Shown: positions 32,645-40,613 of the stretch, piece after piece
Layout: every line of letters begins with the position of its first letter
Position numbering within the stretch: position 1 is the stretch's first letter
DNA from: Streptomyces sp. M41(2017)
Lineage (GTDB): Bacteria > Actinomycetota > Actinomycetes > Streptomycetales > Streptomycetaceae
NCBI RefSeq assembly: GCF_002078175.1
Contig: NZ_MWFK01000001.1
Span: 1,488,001-1,552,000, forward strand
Length of the DNA stretch: 64,000 bases
Direction: 5' to 3'
Position numbers and translations under genes: made by a program
Notes under the pieces: generated by a model
Seen by the model: the letters and a program-made list of their open reading frames with translations, nothing else
Database searches by the model: none
What the model was told of the DNA's origin: nothing

Positions 32645-35500
32645 TCAGGCGATACGGGTCAGCTTCGCGCCGAGACCGGGCTCGGCGAGGTCCGACTTCA
32701 GCGCGACCGGAATCTTGACGGAGCGGCTCGATCCGTCGCCGACCGTCAGCTCACCGACGACCGCGCCGGCCTTGCCGGTGTGCGGCACCGCGGCGTCGCC
32801 CGCGCCGATCGACAGGTGGGTCTTGAGACCGGGCCAGCCGACCGCCGTCATGTTCTTCGTGGCGACGACCGGGGTGCGTCCGCCGAGCTGGTCGTCCACG
32901 TAGCCGACGACCTGGCCCTTCTTCACCACGGTGGCGGTGGTCAGGCTCTTCTGGACCTTGTCGATCAGCTTCTGGCTGTTGGTGAGCGCCAGGTGGAGGC
33001 TGTCCCAGACCTTGCCGGTGCCGGCGTTCTGGTTCATCACCGCGCCGTAGATCGTCTGCGTCTTGCCGTCGACGTTCTTCGTCGCGGCCCACACCAGGTT
33101 GCCGCCGGCCGGCGTCGAGGAGCCGGTCTTCAGGCCGATCACGCCGACCTGCTGCACCAGCAGGTCGTTGTTGTTGTAGATCGTGTTGTCCAGCCCGGGG
33201 ATGTCCGCCTTGGCCATCCCGACGACGCTGCGGAACACGTCGTTCTGCATGACCTTCTTGGCCAGCTTGATCTGGTCGACGGCCGTGCTGACCGTGGTCT
33301 TCTGCAGACCGCTCGGGTCCGTGTACGTGGAGTTCTTCATGCCGAGGTCCTTGGCCGCGGCGTTCATCTTGGCGACGAAGCTCTTGCTGTCGGAGTCCCA
33401 GCGGGCCAGCAGCCGCGCCACGTTGTTGCCGGAGGGGATCATCAGCATCTGGAGCATCTGGCGCTCCGTGAACTGCTGGCCCTTCGACATCGCCGCCGTC
33501 GACTCGTCGGGCAGCTTCGACTCGTCCTCCGCCTGCTGGTCGACGGTGATCTTCTCGCCGTCCTCGTTCCCCTTCAGCGGGTGCTCCTGGAGGATCACGT
33601 ACGCCGTCATGATCTTGGCGACGCTCGCCACGGGAGCGGGGGTCTGCTTGCCGTCGGTGCCGAGGCTGCCGACGCCGTCGACCTCGATCGCGGACTGGCC
33701 CTGGCCGGGCCACGGCAGGTCGAGTGTGCCGCCGTCGAAGGTGTACGTCTCGTCGGCGGTGAGCGTGAGGCCCGCTGCCGGCAGCGGACGGAAGGCCTGT
33801 GCGACCGCAAAGATCACGATGAGCAGCAGGACCAGCGGCGTCCAGATCTTGACCCGCCGCACGATCGTGCGGACCGGTGTCTGCGGGGGCGGCGGGGTGT
33901 TCGTCAGCTCGGCGAGCAGGTCCAGCGGGGGCTTCGGCGGAAGCGGCTGCTGGGTGGTGCGCTCGGGGCCGACCTGCGGCACGACCGCGGTGGCCGAGGC
34001 CGGCTTGTCGGCACCCGCCGGGGCGGCCGGCTGCTTCGGACGTGCCGGGGCGGCGGCCTCGTCCAGCGACTTGAGGGCGACGAACCGACTGGTGCGCTCG
34101 GCCTCGCCGACGGGCTTGGCCGGCGGTTCCTCCACGGCCTTGCCCGCGGCGGCCTCGTCCGCGGCCTTCTCGCCGGTCTTCTCGCCCGTCTTCTCGTCGG
34201 CCTTCTTGCCGGCCGGGCGGCGGGCCGCGTCGCCCAGCTTGAGCATGGTGGTGGGCTGGTCCACGGCGGGCCGCGGCGTCTTGAAGATCGCGGTCGGCTG
34301 GTCGACCGGGGGCTCGTCGGCGGGGGCCGCGTCGACGGGGGGCTGCGGAGCGGTGTCGCCGTCGTGGGTGGCGTCCGCACCGGTGTCACCCGCCGCGTCC
34401 GTGCCCGGGGCAGCGTCGGCGGCGGGGGCGGCCGCAGGAGCGTCCTCGGGGGCGTCCTCGGGCGCGGGAGCCGCATCCCGTACGGAGTCGGCACCGGGCC
34501 GGTCCTCGGGCTCGACGTCGGCAGACGCGGGCTTCGCGTCCGCGGAGGCGGGCTTCGCGTCCGCGGGCTCGGCGTCGGACACGGCGGGCTCGGGTTCGGC
34601 GTCCGCGGGCCCGGACGGTGCGGAGGCGGGTGCGGTGGCCGGCGTGGCGGCCTTCGCGGACGCGGCGTCGGGACCGGGCTCGCCCGCGTCGGACGTCTCG
34701 CCGGAGGCGGCGTCCGGCTTCGGGTCGGCACGCTGCTCGTCGGCGGCGGCCACGGCATCGGGCGTCGAGTCGGTGGTGGCGTCGGGCCCGGACACCACGG
34801 CGGGCCCGGCGGACGGGCCCGAGTCCTTCCCGGAACCGGCGTCGGCCGCGCTGTCGGCGCTCTCCGCGTCCGCGGGGTCCTCGGCGGCGTCCTCGGGCCC
34901 GTCGGCCGCCGTGGCGGCGTCGGAGCGGTCCGTGCGGTCGGGCACTGCGGCTCCGCTCACGGCACCTTCATCGTGACCGTGACCGTCGCCGTCCCCGGAC
35001 GCGCCCGGGGACGCCGGGTTCTCGTCCGATCCCGCGACCCACGCGGCGACCGCGGCACGCAGCCGGGTGTCGCCCTCGGCGGGCGCCTCGGCGGCGTCCG
35101 TGCCCGCCGCGGGCTCGGCGGCCCGCTCGGACCCGGCGGTGCGCGAGGCCTCCGCCGTGGCCGTGGCGTCGGCCGTGGCCGATGCCGTCGGCTCCGCCGG
35201 GCGGGAGGTGTCCGCCGACAGGGCCTTCGTGGAGAAGACCGCCGTCGCCTGGTCCACCCGGACCGTGGCCGCCCGCTCGCGGGCCATCGCCATGCGCGGA
35301 TCGGCCGGAGCCGTGCCCTGCGCCGACGACGGCGCGACGGCCCCCGGCGACGCCGGGGACGCCGCCGACGACGGATCGCCCGGCCGCGCCGGACCCGGAA
35401 CCGGCGCCGGGGTCACCGGCGTCGCTTCTGCCGACGACGCCGACGACTCGTTCTGCTTCGACCTGTCGGGGGACTCGCCCGCCACCGATGCCTCCTCCAT
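32645..35500 (-). CDS. Membrane-anchored D-alanyl-D-alanine carboxypeptidase with giant disordered N-terminus
   Basis: 951 residues; classical S11 enzymes are about 400. Residues 1-545 are an Ala/Pro/Glu/Asp-rich, presumably cytoplasmic disordered region with motifs such as DQPTAIFKTP and DQPTTMLKLGD. A transmembrane helix (KIWTPLVLLLIVIFAVAQAF, about 552-572) follows, then the extracellular S11 domain: SVAK (nucleophile Ser about 625), SGNN (about 690) and KTG (about 790, VIGLKTGSSTPAGG), the three PBP signature motifs. It trims the terminal D-Ala of peptidoglycan stem peptides. Repeated Thr-containing DQPTxxxK motifs could be kinase/FHA-interaction sites (inference). ATG at 35500 is preferred over GTG 35509 because GGAGGG spacing is better. 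Confidence 0.9.
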   Translation of the reverse strand: MEEASVAGESPDRSKQNESSASSAEATPVTPAPVPGPARPGDPSSAASPASPGAVAPSSAQGTAPADPRMAMARERAATVRVDQATAVFSTKALSADTSRPAEPTASATADATATAEASRTAGSERAAEPAAGTDAAEAPAEGDTRLRAAVAAWVAGSDENPASPGASGDGDGHGHDEGAVSGAAVPDRTDRSDAATAADGPEDAAEDPADAESADSAADAGSGKDSGPSAGPAVVSGPDATTDSTPDAVAAADEQRADPKPDAASGETSDAGEPGPDAASAKAATPATAPASAPSGPADAEPEPAVSDAEPADAKPASADAKPASADVEPEDRPGADSVRDAAPAPEDAPEDAPAAAPAADAAPGTDAAGDTGADATHDGDTAPQPPVDAAPADEPPVDQPTAIFKTPRPAVDQPTTMLKLGDAARRPAGKKADEKTGEKTGEKAADEAAAGKAVEEPPAKPVGEAERTSRFVALKSLDEAAAPARPKQPAAPAGADKPASATAVVPQVGPERTTQQPLPPKPPLDLLAELTNTPPPPQTPVRTIVRRVKIWTPLVLLLIVIFAVAQAFRPLPAAGLTLTADETYTFDGGTLDLPWPGQGQSAIEVDGVGSLGTDGKQTPAPVASVAKIMTAYVILQEHPLKGNEDGEKITVDQQAEDESKLPDESTAAMSKGQQFTERQMLQMLMIPSGNNVARLLARWDSDSKSFVAKMNAAAKDLGMKNSTYTDPSGLQKTTVSTAVDQIKLAKKVMQNDVFRSVVGMAKADIPGLDNTIYNNNDLLVQQVGVIGLKTGSSTPAGGNLVWAATKNVDGKTQTIYGAVMNQNAGTGKVWDSLHLALTNSQKLIDKVQKSLTTATVVKKGQVVGYVDDQLGGRTPVVATKNMTAVGWPGLKTHLSIGAGDAAVPHTGKAGAVVGELTVGDGSSRSVKIPVALKSDLAEPGLGAKLTRIA

Positions 35501-35721
35501 GTGACGCACGCCCTCCGCGCGCCGAACCGAACCGTCAAACCCTTAACCCGCCGCCCGGACATCGCTGTCCGAACCATGTACCAGTGTCCTGTGTGAGGGA
35601 TTGACCCCTGCGGTAGACGAGAACGACATACCTACTGGTTCCACTACATTCCGGTCACGCACCCTCGACAGACCAATGTGAGAGGGGTCACCCTGTCATT
35701 CATCCACGCGGGGAGGCATGG

Positions 35722-36477
35722 ATGGGCAGGAGCCGCAGAACAATTCCGGAGGAGCTTCTGCTGCTGGCGTTGGACCCGACCACGGGTACCACCGCGCAGC
35801 CGCAGTCGCTCGACCTCGGTCTGGCCGGAGCGCAGCTAGTGGAGCTGGCGCTGGCCGGACGGATAGCCCCAGACGGGGATCGTATCGCCGTGGTGGTGCC
35901 ACGGCCGACTGGAGATCCAACACTGGACTGTGCGTTGGAACTGCTTCGCCGACGCGGAGCACCCGTACGCGCGGTCAACTGGATTGGCGGGCCCCGACTG
36001 GGGCTGCGCCAGACCTATCTCTCGCATCTGGAGAGGTGCGGCATGGTCCATGCCGTGGCCGGCCAGATGTGCGGGGTGCTTCCGACGACTCGCTATCAGG
36101 CGACGGACACGGAAATCAGCCGGGAGATCAGGGTCCGGCTGGACAACGCGATCCGCACCGGCGTCCCGCCGGACCCGCGGACCGCGGCGCTCGCCGCGCT
36201 GGCCCATGCGGTCGGACTCGGCAAGCACCTGTATCCGGGTAACGAGGGACGATCGTCCCGCTCCCGGCTGCGGGACCTGATCAGGCACGACCCCATGGGC
36301 GGCCTCGTGGCGCACGCCGTGATGGACGTTCAGAACGGTGTGGCCGCACAGCCGCGCCGCAGCCCGGCACCGGCAGGCCGTCCGGCCACCGCCGGAGTCA
36401 GGTCCGCACCGGAGACCGCGCGCGGTGTTCCGATGCAACCGCGTCACGGGTCGATGGCACGCGCCGTGGTCCACTGA
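35722..36477 (+). CDS. GPP34/GOLPH3-family protein
   Basis: 251 residues. MGRSRRTIPEELLLLALDP, then LGLAGAQLVELALAGRIAPD, RTYLSHLERCGMVHA-like and RLRDLIRHDPMGGLVAHAVM match the GPP34 (GOLPH3/Vps74) fold, the eukaryotic phosphoinositide-binding Golgi adaptor. Actinobacteria carry many such proteins of unknown role, possibly lipid or secondary-metabolite related. The Pro/Ala-rich tail (about 205-251) is disordered. ATG at 35722, GGGAGG five bases upstream; divergent from the carboxypeptidase across 221 bp. Confidence 0.88.
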   Translation: MGRSRRTIPEELLLLALDPTTGTTAQPQSLDLGLAGAQLVELALAGRIAPDGDRIAVVVPRPTGDPTLDCALELLRRRGAPVRAVNWIGGPRLGLRQTYLSHLERCGMVHAVAGQMCGVLPTTRYQATDTEISREIRVRLDNAIRTGVPPDPRTAALAALAHAVGLGKHLYPGNEGRSSRSRLRDLIRHDPMGGLVAHAVMDVQNGVAAQPRRSPAPAGRPATAGVRSAPETARGVPMQPRHGSMARAVVH

Positions 36478-36818
36478 GCCGCAGTCCCACGGCACACCGC
36501 ACGACTCGCACCACCCGCAGCACCAGCACCGCCGCAGGACAACAGCGCCGCACCGCAGTCCCCATGATCCGGTTCGGGAGCCGCTGGCTCGCGCGGGGCG
36601 ACAGGACCGTACGTCCGGACGACGACACGGTTCCGCCGCCCCGCGCGGCCGCATTCCACGGCGGGTCCGGCGACCGGCTCCGCGAACCGGAACCGGCGAC
36701 CCCGCCGGGGCGTCGCGACGGGCGGTCGGGGCCGAGGAGCCCGCGCGGGGACGCGGATACCCGCCGAAACCCCGAAGGTGCGCCTACCCAGCGCATATCC
36801 GCTGTTTCCCAGCGGTAG

Positions 36819-36853
36819 AAAGCACCTTGGTGGCAATCTGCTCAACAGCAGAT
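36819..36853. promoter_or_regulatory. Two adjacent inverted repeats upstream of the XRE gene
   Basis: CCGCTG-TTTCC-CAGCGG (36819-36835) and ATCTGCT-CAAC-AGCAGAT (36836-36853) abut each other, 39 bp before the start of the XRE gene. They are candidates for operators or an RNA hairpin pair. The remainder of the 414-bp gap 36478-36891 holds no supportable gene. Confidence 0.6.
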
Positions 36854-36891
36854 ACGCAAAGTAGAGGCCCGCAGCCGGAGGTGCACGTCCC

Positions 36892-37749
36892 GTGGCGTCA
36901 AGTGTCAATCCCACCGTCCGGCGACGCCGGCTGGGCCAGGAGCTGCGCCGGCTCCGCGAGCTCAAGGGCATGACGGCGGAAGAGGTCGCCGAGCGACTGC
37001 TGGTCTCGCAGTCGAAGATCAGCCGCCTGGAGAACGGGCGCCGCAGCATCAGCCAGCGCGACGTCCGCGACCTGTGCGGGGTCTACGAGGTCGAGGACCA
37101 CCGGATCGTCGACTCGCTGATGCAGATGGCCAAGGACTCGCGCCAGCAGGGCTGGTGGCACTCCTTCGGCGACATCCCCTACAGCGTCTACATCGGCCTG
37201 GAGACCGACGCGGCGAGTCTGCGCGTGTACGACCCCCAGGTCGTCCCCGGTCTCCTCCAGACCCGGCCCTACGCGGAGTCCCTGATCGCGGGAGCCCTGC
37301 CGGAGACGGCGGCCGCCGACATCGACAAGCGCGTCCAGGTCCGCCTCAAGAGGCAGGAACGAATCTCCGCCCCGGACAACCCGCTGCGCCTGTGGACCGT
37401 GCTCGACGAGTCCGCCCTGCGCCGCGCCGTCGGCAACCGCTCCCTCATGCGCGAGCAGTTGGAGCACCTGGTCGAGCAGTCCCAACTGCCGCACGTCACC
37501 GTGCAGGTGATCCCCTTCGAGATGGGCGCGCACCCGGGCCTCAACGGCCAGTACGCGATCCTGGAGTTCCCCGACGCGGCGGACTCCAGCGTCGTCTACA
37601 TCGAGGGCGTGACGAGCGACCTGTACCTGGAGAAGGCGAACGACGTCCAGAAGTACAGCGTGATGTACGAGCACCTGCGCGCCCAGGCCCTGAACGTGGA
37701 GCAGTCGCGTCAGTTCATCGCGGACATCGCCAAGGAGTACGCGCGCTGA
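36892..37749 (+). CDS. XRE-family HTH regulator with DUF5753
   Basis: 285 residues. HTH_31/XRE domain: LGQELRRLRELKGMTAEEVA, ERLLVSQSKISRLENGRRSI (about 15-60); DUF5753 follows (DPQVVPGLLQTRPYAESLIA, LWTVLDESALRRAVGNRSL, HVTVQVIPFEMGAHPGLNGQ). This is the AbaA/WhiJ-type regulator family of Streptomyces, usually paired with a DUF397 protein; here the DUF397 gene is 302 bp downstream. Such pairs influence development and antibiotic production. GTG at 36892 with GGAGG upstream. Confidence 0.92.
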   Translation: MASSVNPTVRRRRLGQELRRLRELKGMTAEEVAERLLVSQSKISRLENGRRSISQRDVRDLCGVYEVEDHRIVDSLMQMAKDSRQQGWWHSFGDIPYSVYIGLETDAASLRVYDPQVVPGLLQTRPYAESLIAGALPETAAADIDKRVQVRLKRQERISAPDNPLRLWTVLDESALRRAVGNRSLMREQLEHLVEQSQLPHVTVQVIPFEMGAHPGLNGQYAILEFPDAADSSVVYIEGVTSDLYLEKANDVQKYSVMYEHLRAQALNVEQSRQFIADIAKEYAR

Positions 37750-38051
37750 GGCGTGACGAGGGGAACTGCGGGGGTTCGGAGGGGACTTGTGAAGGCCCGC
37801 CGCAGAGAAGGTGCCGGACCCTACACCTTCGGCACCTCAACATGGAAGACCCCACTGGAATATGCCATCCAGTCGAGTGAATAGTCGCTTCGCCTCCCGA
37901 AGTTGGCGAGTAGCGTCGATCACGCCACCGAAGAACAACGTTGGCGCAAACCGAGCTGCGGATTCCGTAGCGGATCCGCAGCCCGGTGACAGCGCGTCGA
38001 TGGCGTCGAAGGCGGCAACTCACCGAAGAACGACTGCTTTCTGGAGCGATC

Positions 38052-38261
38052 ATGGCAATTCAGCAGGGTGCCACCGACACGTGGACCAAGTCTTCCTACT
38101 CCACCGGCAACGGCGCCTGCGTCGAGGTCAAGTCCCCGGCTCTCACGGCGATGGCCGTGCGTGACTCCAAGGTTCCCGCCGGCCCCACGCTGGCCTTTCC
38201 CGCGGACGCGTGGAACACCTTCGTGGCCGAGGTCGGCCGAGGAGCCTCCGACCTCGTCTGA
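38052..38261 (+). CDS. DUF397 protein (partner of XRE regulator)
   Basis: 69 residues; WTKSSYSTGNGACVEVKS and VAVRDSKVP-like AMAVRDSKVPAGPTLAFPAD are the DUF397 signature, with AWNTFVAEV at the end. These small acidic proteins (BldB/AbaA-ORFD-like context) are thought to bind and antagonise their cognate XRE regulator. ATG at 38052, GGAG upstream. The 302-bp upstream gap contains a possible promoter (TTGGCG 37903, TAGCGT 37911 area) and nothing else recognised. Confidence 0.9.
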   Translation: MAIQQGATDTWTKSSYSTGNGACVEVKSPALTAMAVRDSKVPAGPTLAFPADAWNTFVAEVGRGASDLV

Positions 38262-38308
38262 CGCCGGATGACCCGACACAACTTCATACGTTCCACCGAC
38301 AGAGCCCT

Positions 38309-38354
38309 CTCGACCGGCCCGCCGTCCTGGCCGAGGGGGCCCTCCCCTTTTTTT
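38309..38354 (+). terminator. Terminator after DUF397 gene
   Basis: Imperfect GC-rich stem ending in GGGGGCCCTCCCC followed by seven T (38348-38354), unusual for this genome and close to a classical intrinsic terminator. Confidence 0.6.
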
Positions 38355-38383
38355 GGGGCTCGGTTCGCCTCCGGGGCGCAGAA

Positions 38384-38459
38384 GCCTGTGTCGGGAGGCC
38401 GACCGTGCTCGACCCCTCCTCCGTCGGGGCCTCCGCGCGCTCGGCCTCCCGACACAGGC
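38384..38459. repeat. 76-bp element with 19-bp perfect inverted ends
   Basis: GCCTGTGTCGGGAGGCCGA (38384-38402) and its exact complement (38441-38459), 38-nt interior. Flanking CCGGGGCGC and GCGCCCCTTCGG extend the dyad. It lies between convergent genes, so it may act as a terminator, but the long ends also resemble a MITE-like sequence. Confidence 0.75.
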
Positions 38460-38497
38460 GCGCCCCTTCGGCTCACTCGCCGTGGGGTGCCGTCGGT

Positions 38498-39337
38498 TCA
38501 GCGGAGCTCGTTCACGTAGCGGTCCGTTCCCGGGACCGTGGGGATGAAGGGGGCGAGCAACTCGACCCGGCCCAGGCCTGATTCGGCCACCGCCTCGTCC
38601 AGGCCCGTGAAGTGGTCGTCCCAGCAGTCCCGGGGGTCCGCCTCCAGGAACCACAGCAGGGTCAGCCGGGTGTCCACGCCCTCCACCTGCTTCACGTACG
38701 TCATCCGGTCACCCGGGAGCGGGGTGGGCCGGAAGACGGTCACCAGGGCCGAGGGAGAGCCGGCCAGGCGCCTCGGCAGGTGGCGGGAGCGCAGCCACTC
38801 CAGCAACTCCGCCCGCCGCTCGGGTGACGCGGCGTCGACGACCTGGAGGACAAGCCCCGCGTAGGGGTGGTCGAGGGCGTGGAAGTCCCGGGGGCCGGCG
38901 GCGCCGTCCCGGTACACGGTGGCCTCGTGGTCCTGGAAGGCCGTGAAGACGTGCGTACGGTCCTGGTAGACGCGGCCGTCCCGGTTCAGTCGCCGGTTGA
39001 TGCCGACGGTCCACTTCATGTGGTCGTCGTAGCGGCCGTCGGTGACCCAGTACGTCGACAGGTAGCAGCCGGCGGTGACCGGCTCCGCGACCGCGGACTT
39101 CTCGGGGCGGCGCAGCAGTTGGAGGTCCCGGGTCGCCACCCAGCGGCGTCCGGCGTACATCCAGGGCATGGCCATCGCGCCCGCGTAGTAGTGGTCGTCC
39201 TCGTACCAGCGGTTGTAGGCGTACTCGTGGCCCGGGTGCGGTTCGACCAGGGTGATCAGGGCGTGGCCCGGGCGGACGCCGTACGGGCCGAGGGCGGCCA
39301 GTTCCGCGTAGGTGTCGCTGCGGGTCTCCTCCGACAT
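38498..39337 (-). CDS. EthD-like/dimeric alpha-beta-barrel protein, unknown function
   Basis: 279 residues. The N-terminal half contains HALITLVEPHPGHEYAYNRW, YEDDHYYAGAMAMPWMYAGR, reminiscent of EthD/DUF4286-like ferredoxin-fold proteins (conserved NxWY..H); a second similar half follows (HALDHPYAGLVLQVVDA, LLWFLEADPRDCWDDHFTGL). No catalytic family assigned. EthD-type proteins assist or catalyse steps in degradation and polyketide pathways. ATG at 39337 with GGAAGGGGA upstream. Divergent from an SDR gene with the 17-bp dyad TCTGACG-CTC-CGTCAGA between them, which links it to the 54-61 kb gene cluster. Confidence 0.65.
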   Translation of the reverse strand: MSEETRSDTYAELAALGPYGVRPGHALITLVEPHPGHEYAYNRWYEDDHYYAGAMAMPWMYAGRRWVATRDLQLLRRPEKSAVAEPVTAGCYLSTYWVTDGRYDDHMKWTVGINRRLNRDGRVYQDRTHVFTAFQDHEATVYRDGAAGPRDFHALDHPYAGLVLQVVDAASPERRAELLEWLRSRHLPRRLAGSPSALVTVFRPTPLPGDRMTYVKQVEGVDTRLTLLWFLEADPRDCWDDHFTGLDEAVAESGLGRVELLAPFIPTVPGTDRYVNELR

Positions 39338-39402
39338 GACGGTCCCCTTCCTCGGTGGAGCGTGCGTGCGCGGGGCTTCCTTCCTCCGCCGAACGCCCAT
39401 AC

Positions 39403-39419
39403 TCTGACGCTCCGTCAGA
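39403..39419. promoter_or_regulatory. Shared-regulon operator, site 1
   Basis: TCTGACG-CTC-CGTCAGA, perfect 7-bp arms. 66 bp upstream of the EthD-like gene (minus) and 29 bp upstream of the SDR (plus). The same dyad recurs at 58261, 60078, 60118 and 61453. Confidence 0.8.
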
Positions 39420-39447
39420 CAATTGGCCAGAGTCGGGGAGGCCCCGG

Positions 39448-40233
39448 ATGTCACTGCTGACCGGCAGGACCGTCGTGGTGTCGGGCGTCGGAGCGGGACT
39501 CGGCCACCAGGTCGCGGCGGCCGTGGTGCGCGACGGCGGGAACGCGGTGCTCGGCGCCCGCACGGAGGCGAACCTGGCGAAGTCCGCGGCCGAACTCGAC
39601 CCGGAGGGCACGCACACGGCGTACCGGGCGACGGACATCACCGACGAGGGGCAGTGCGAGGCGCTGGCGGCGCTCGCGGTGGAGCGGTTCGGGAGGATCG
39701 ACGCGGTCGTCCATGTCGCCGCCTGGGACAGCTACTTCGGCGGCTTGGAGGACGCGGACTTCACGACCTGGCAGGCGGTCATCGACGTGAACCTGCTCGG
39801 CACCCTGCGGATGACCCGCGCCTGCCTGCCCGCCCTGAAGGAGCGCGGCGGTTCGGTGGTCGTCATCGGCACCCAGTCGTCGGTCGCCGCGCCGAGCCAG
39901 GTGCGGCAGGCCGCCTACGCCGCCTCCAAGGGCGCGCTGACGAGTGCGATGTACTCGCTGGCCCGGGAGCTCGGCCCGCACCGGATACGGGTCAACACCG
40001 TGCTGCCCGGCTGGATGTGGGGCCCGCCCGTCGAGGCGTACGTGCAGTTCACGGCGCACACGGAGCAGGTGCCCGAGGCGGACGTGCTGCGCCGCCTCAC
40101 CGAGCGGATGGCGCTGCCGGAGCTGGCCACGGACGGGGACGTCGCGGACGCCGCGGTGTTCCTGGCGTGCGACCGGGCGCGGGCGATCACGGGGCAGTCG
40201 CTGCTTGTGAACGCCGGCGAACTCATGCGGTAG
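39448..40233 (+). CDS. Short-chain dehydrogenase/reductase
   Basis: 261-residue SDR. Rossmann nucleotide loop SGVGAGLGHQVAAAV (TGxxxGxG pattern), catalytic Ser in VVVIGTQSSVAAPSQVRQ and YxxxK in AAYAASKGALTSAMYSLARE, NAG-equivalent VHVAAWDS (altered), C-terminal ITGQSLLVNAGELMR. NAD(P)H-dependent oxidation or reduction of an alcohol/ketone. ATG at 39448 with GGGGAGG upstream. The regulon-type operator 29 bp upstream suggests cooperation with the 54-61 kb catabolic genes. Confidence 0.9.
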   Translation: MSLLTGRTVVVSGVGAGLGHQVAAAVVRDGGNAVLGARTEANLAKSAAELDPEGTHTAYRATDITDEGQCEALAALAVERFGRIDAVVHVAAWDSYFGGLEDADFTTWQAVIDVNLLGTLRMTRACLPALKERGGSVVVIGTQSSVAAPSQVRQAAYAASKGALTSAMYSLARELGPHRIRVNTVLPGWMWGPPVEAYVQFTAHTEQVPEADVLRRLTERMALPELATDGDVADAAVFLACDRARAITGQSLLVNAGELMR

Positions 40234-40613
40234 GCGGTACGGCCCGAGGGACCCCCTCTCCCAGGCGCACGGGACCCGCATCCCGTACGGCTGTCGTCGC
40301 GTCGTTGCTCTGTGGGTCTGGCGAAGTGCCCGCTCATCGTGTGTTCCACGTCACGAGCACGACAACAGCCGGACGGGTAAAGGAGAGGCAAAATCGTTCT
40401 GCTTTCTGATCTGCGTTCATATCCGTGACCGTGCGAGGTCTTGACCGGCCGGTCGCCGCAGCGGTTCAATCCCCCAAGTCCCCGCTCCCGCACGGGGCCC
40501 CGCCCCTCCTTCGATCGCTCGGCTCCGCCCGAGCGGGGAGGGACCTCCATGTGTACTGGCGAAGTGCCGTCCGGTATCTGCAGGTTCACAAGGCGGACCC
40601 CTGGAGGGGGCAC
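40234..40613. other. Leader region of the symporter gene
   Basis: 380 bp without a gene. The 13-mer CTGGCGAAGTGCC occurs at 40318 and 40556. TCCCCGCTC (40479-40487) pairs with GAGCGGGGA (40531-40539), enclosing a CGGGGCCCCG palindrome, so the transcript can form a branched hairpin just upstream of the ribosome-binding site. A long in-frame extension of the symporter ORF through this region is judged non-coding. Confidence 0.5.

Noticed and set aside
32465..35596. 1043-codon plus-strand frame opposite the carboxypeptidase
   Set aside because: Shadow of the Ala/Pro-rich tail of the real gene; the S11 motifs are all on the other strand.
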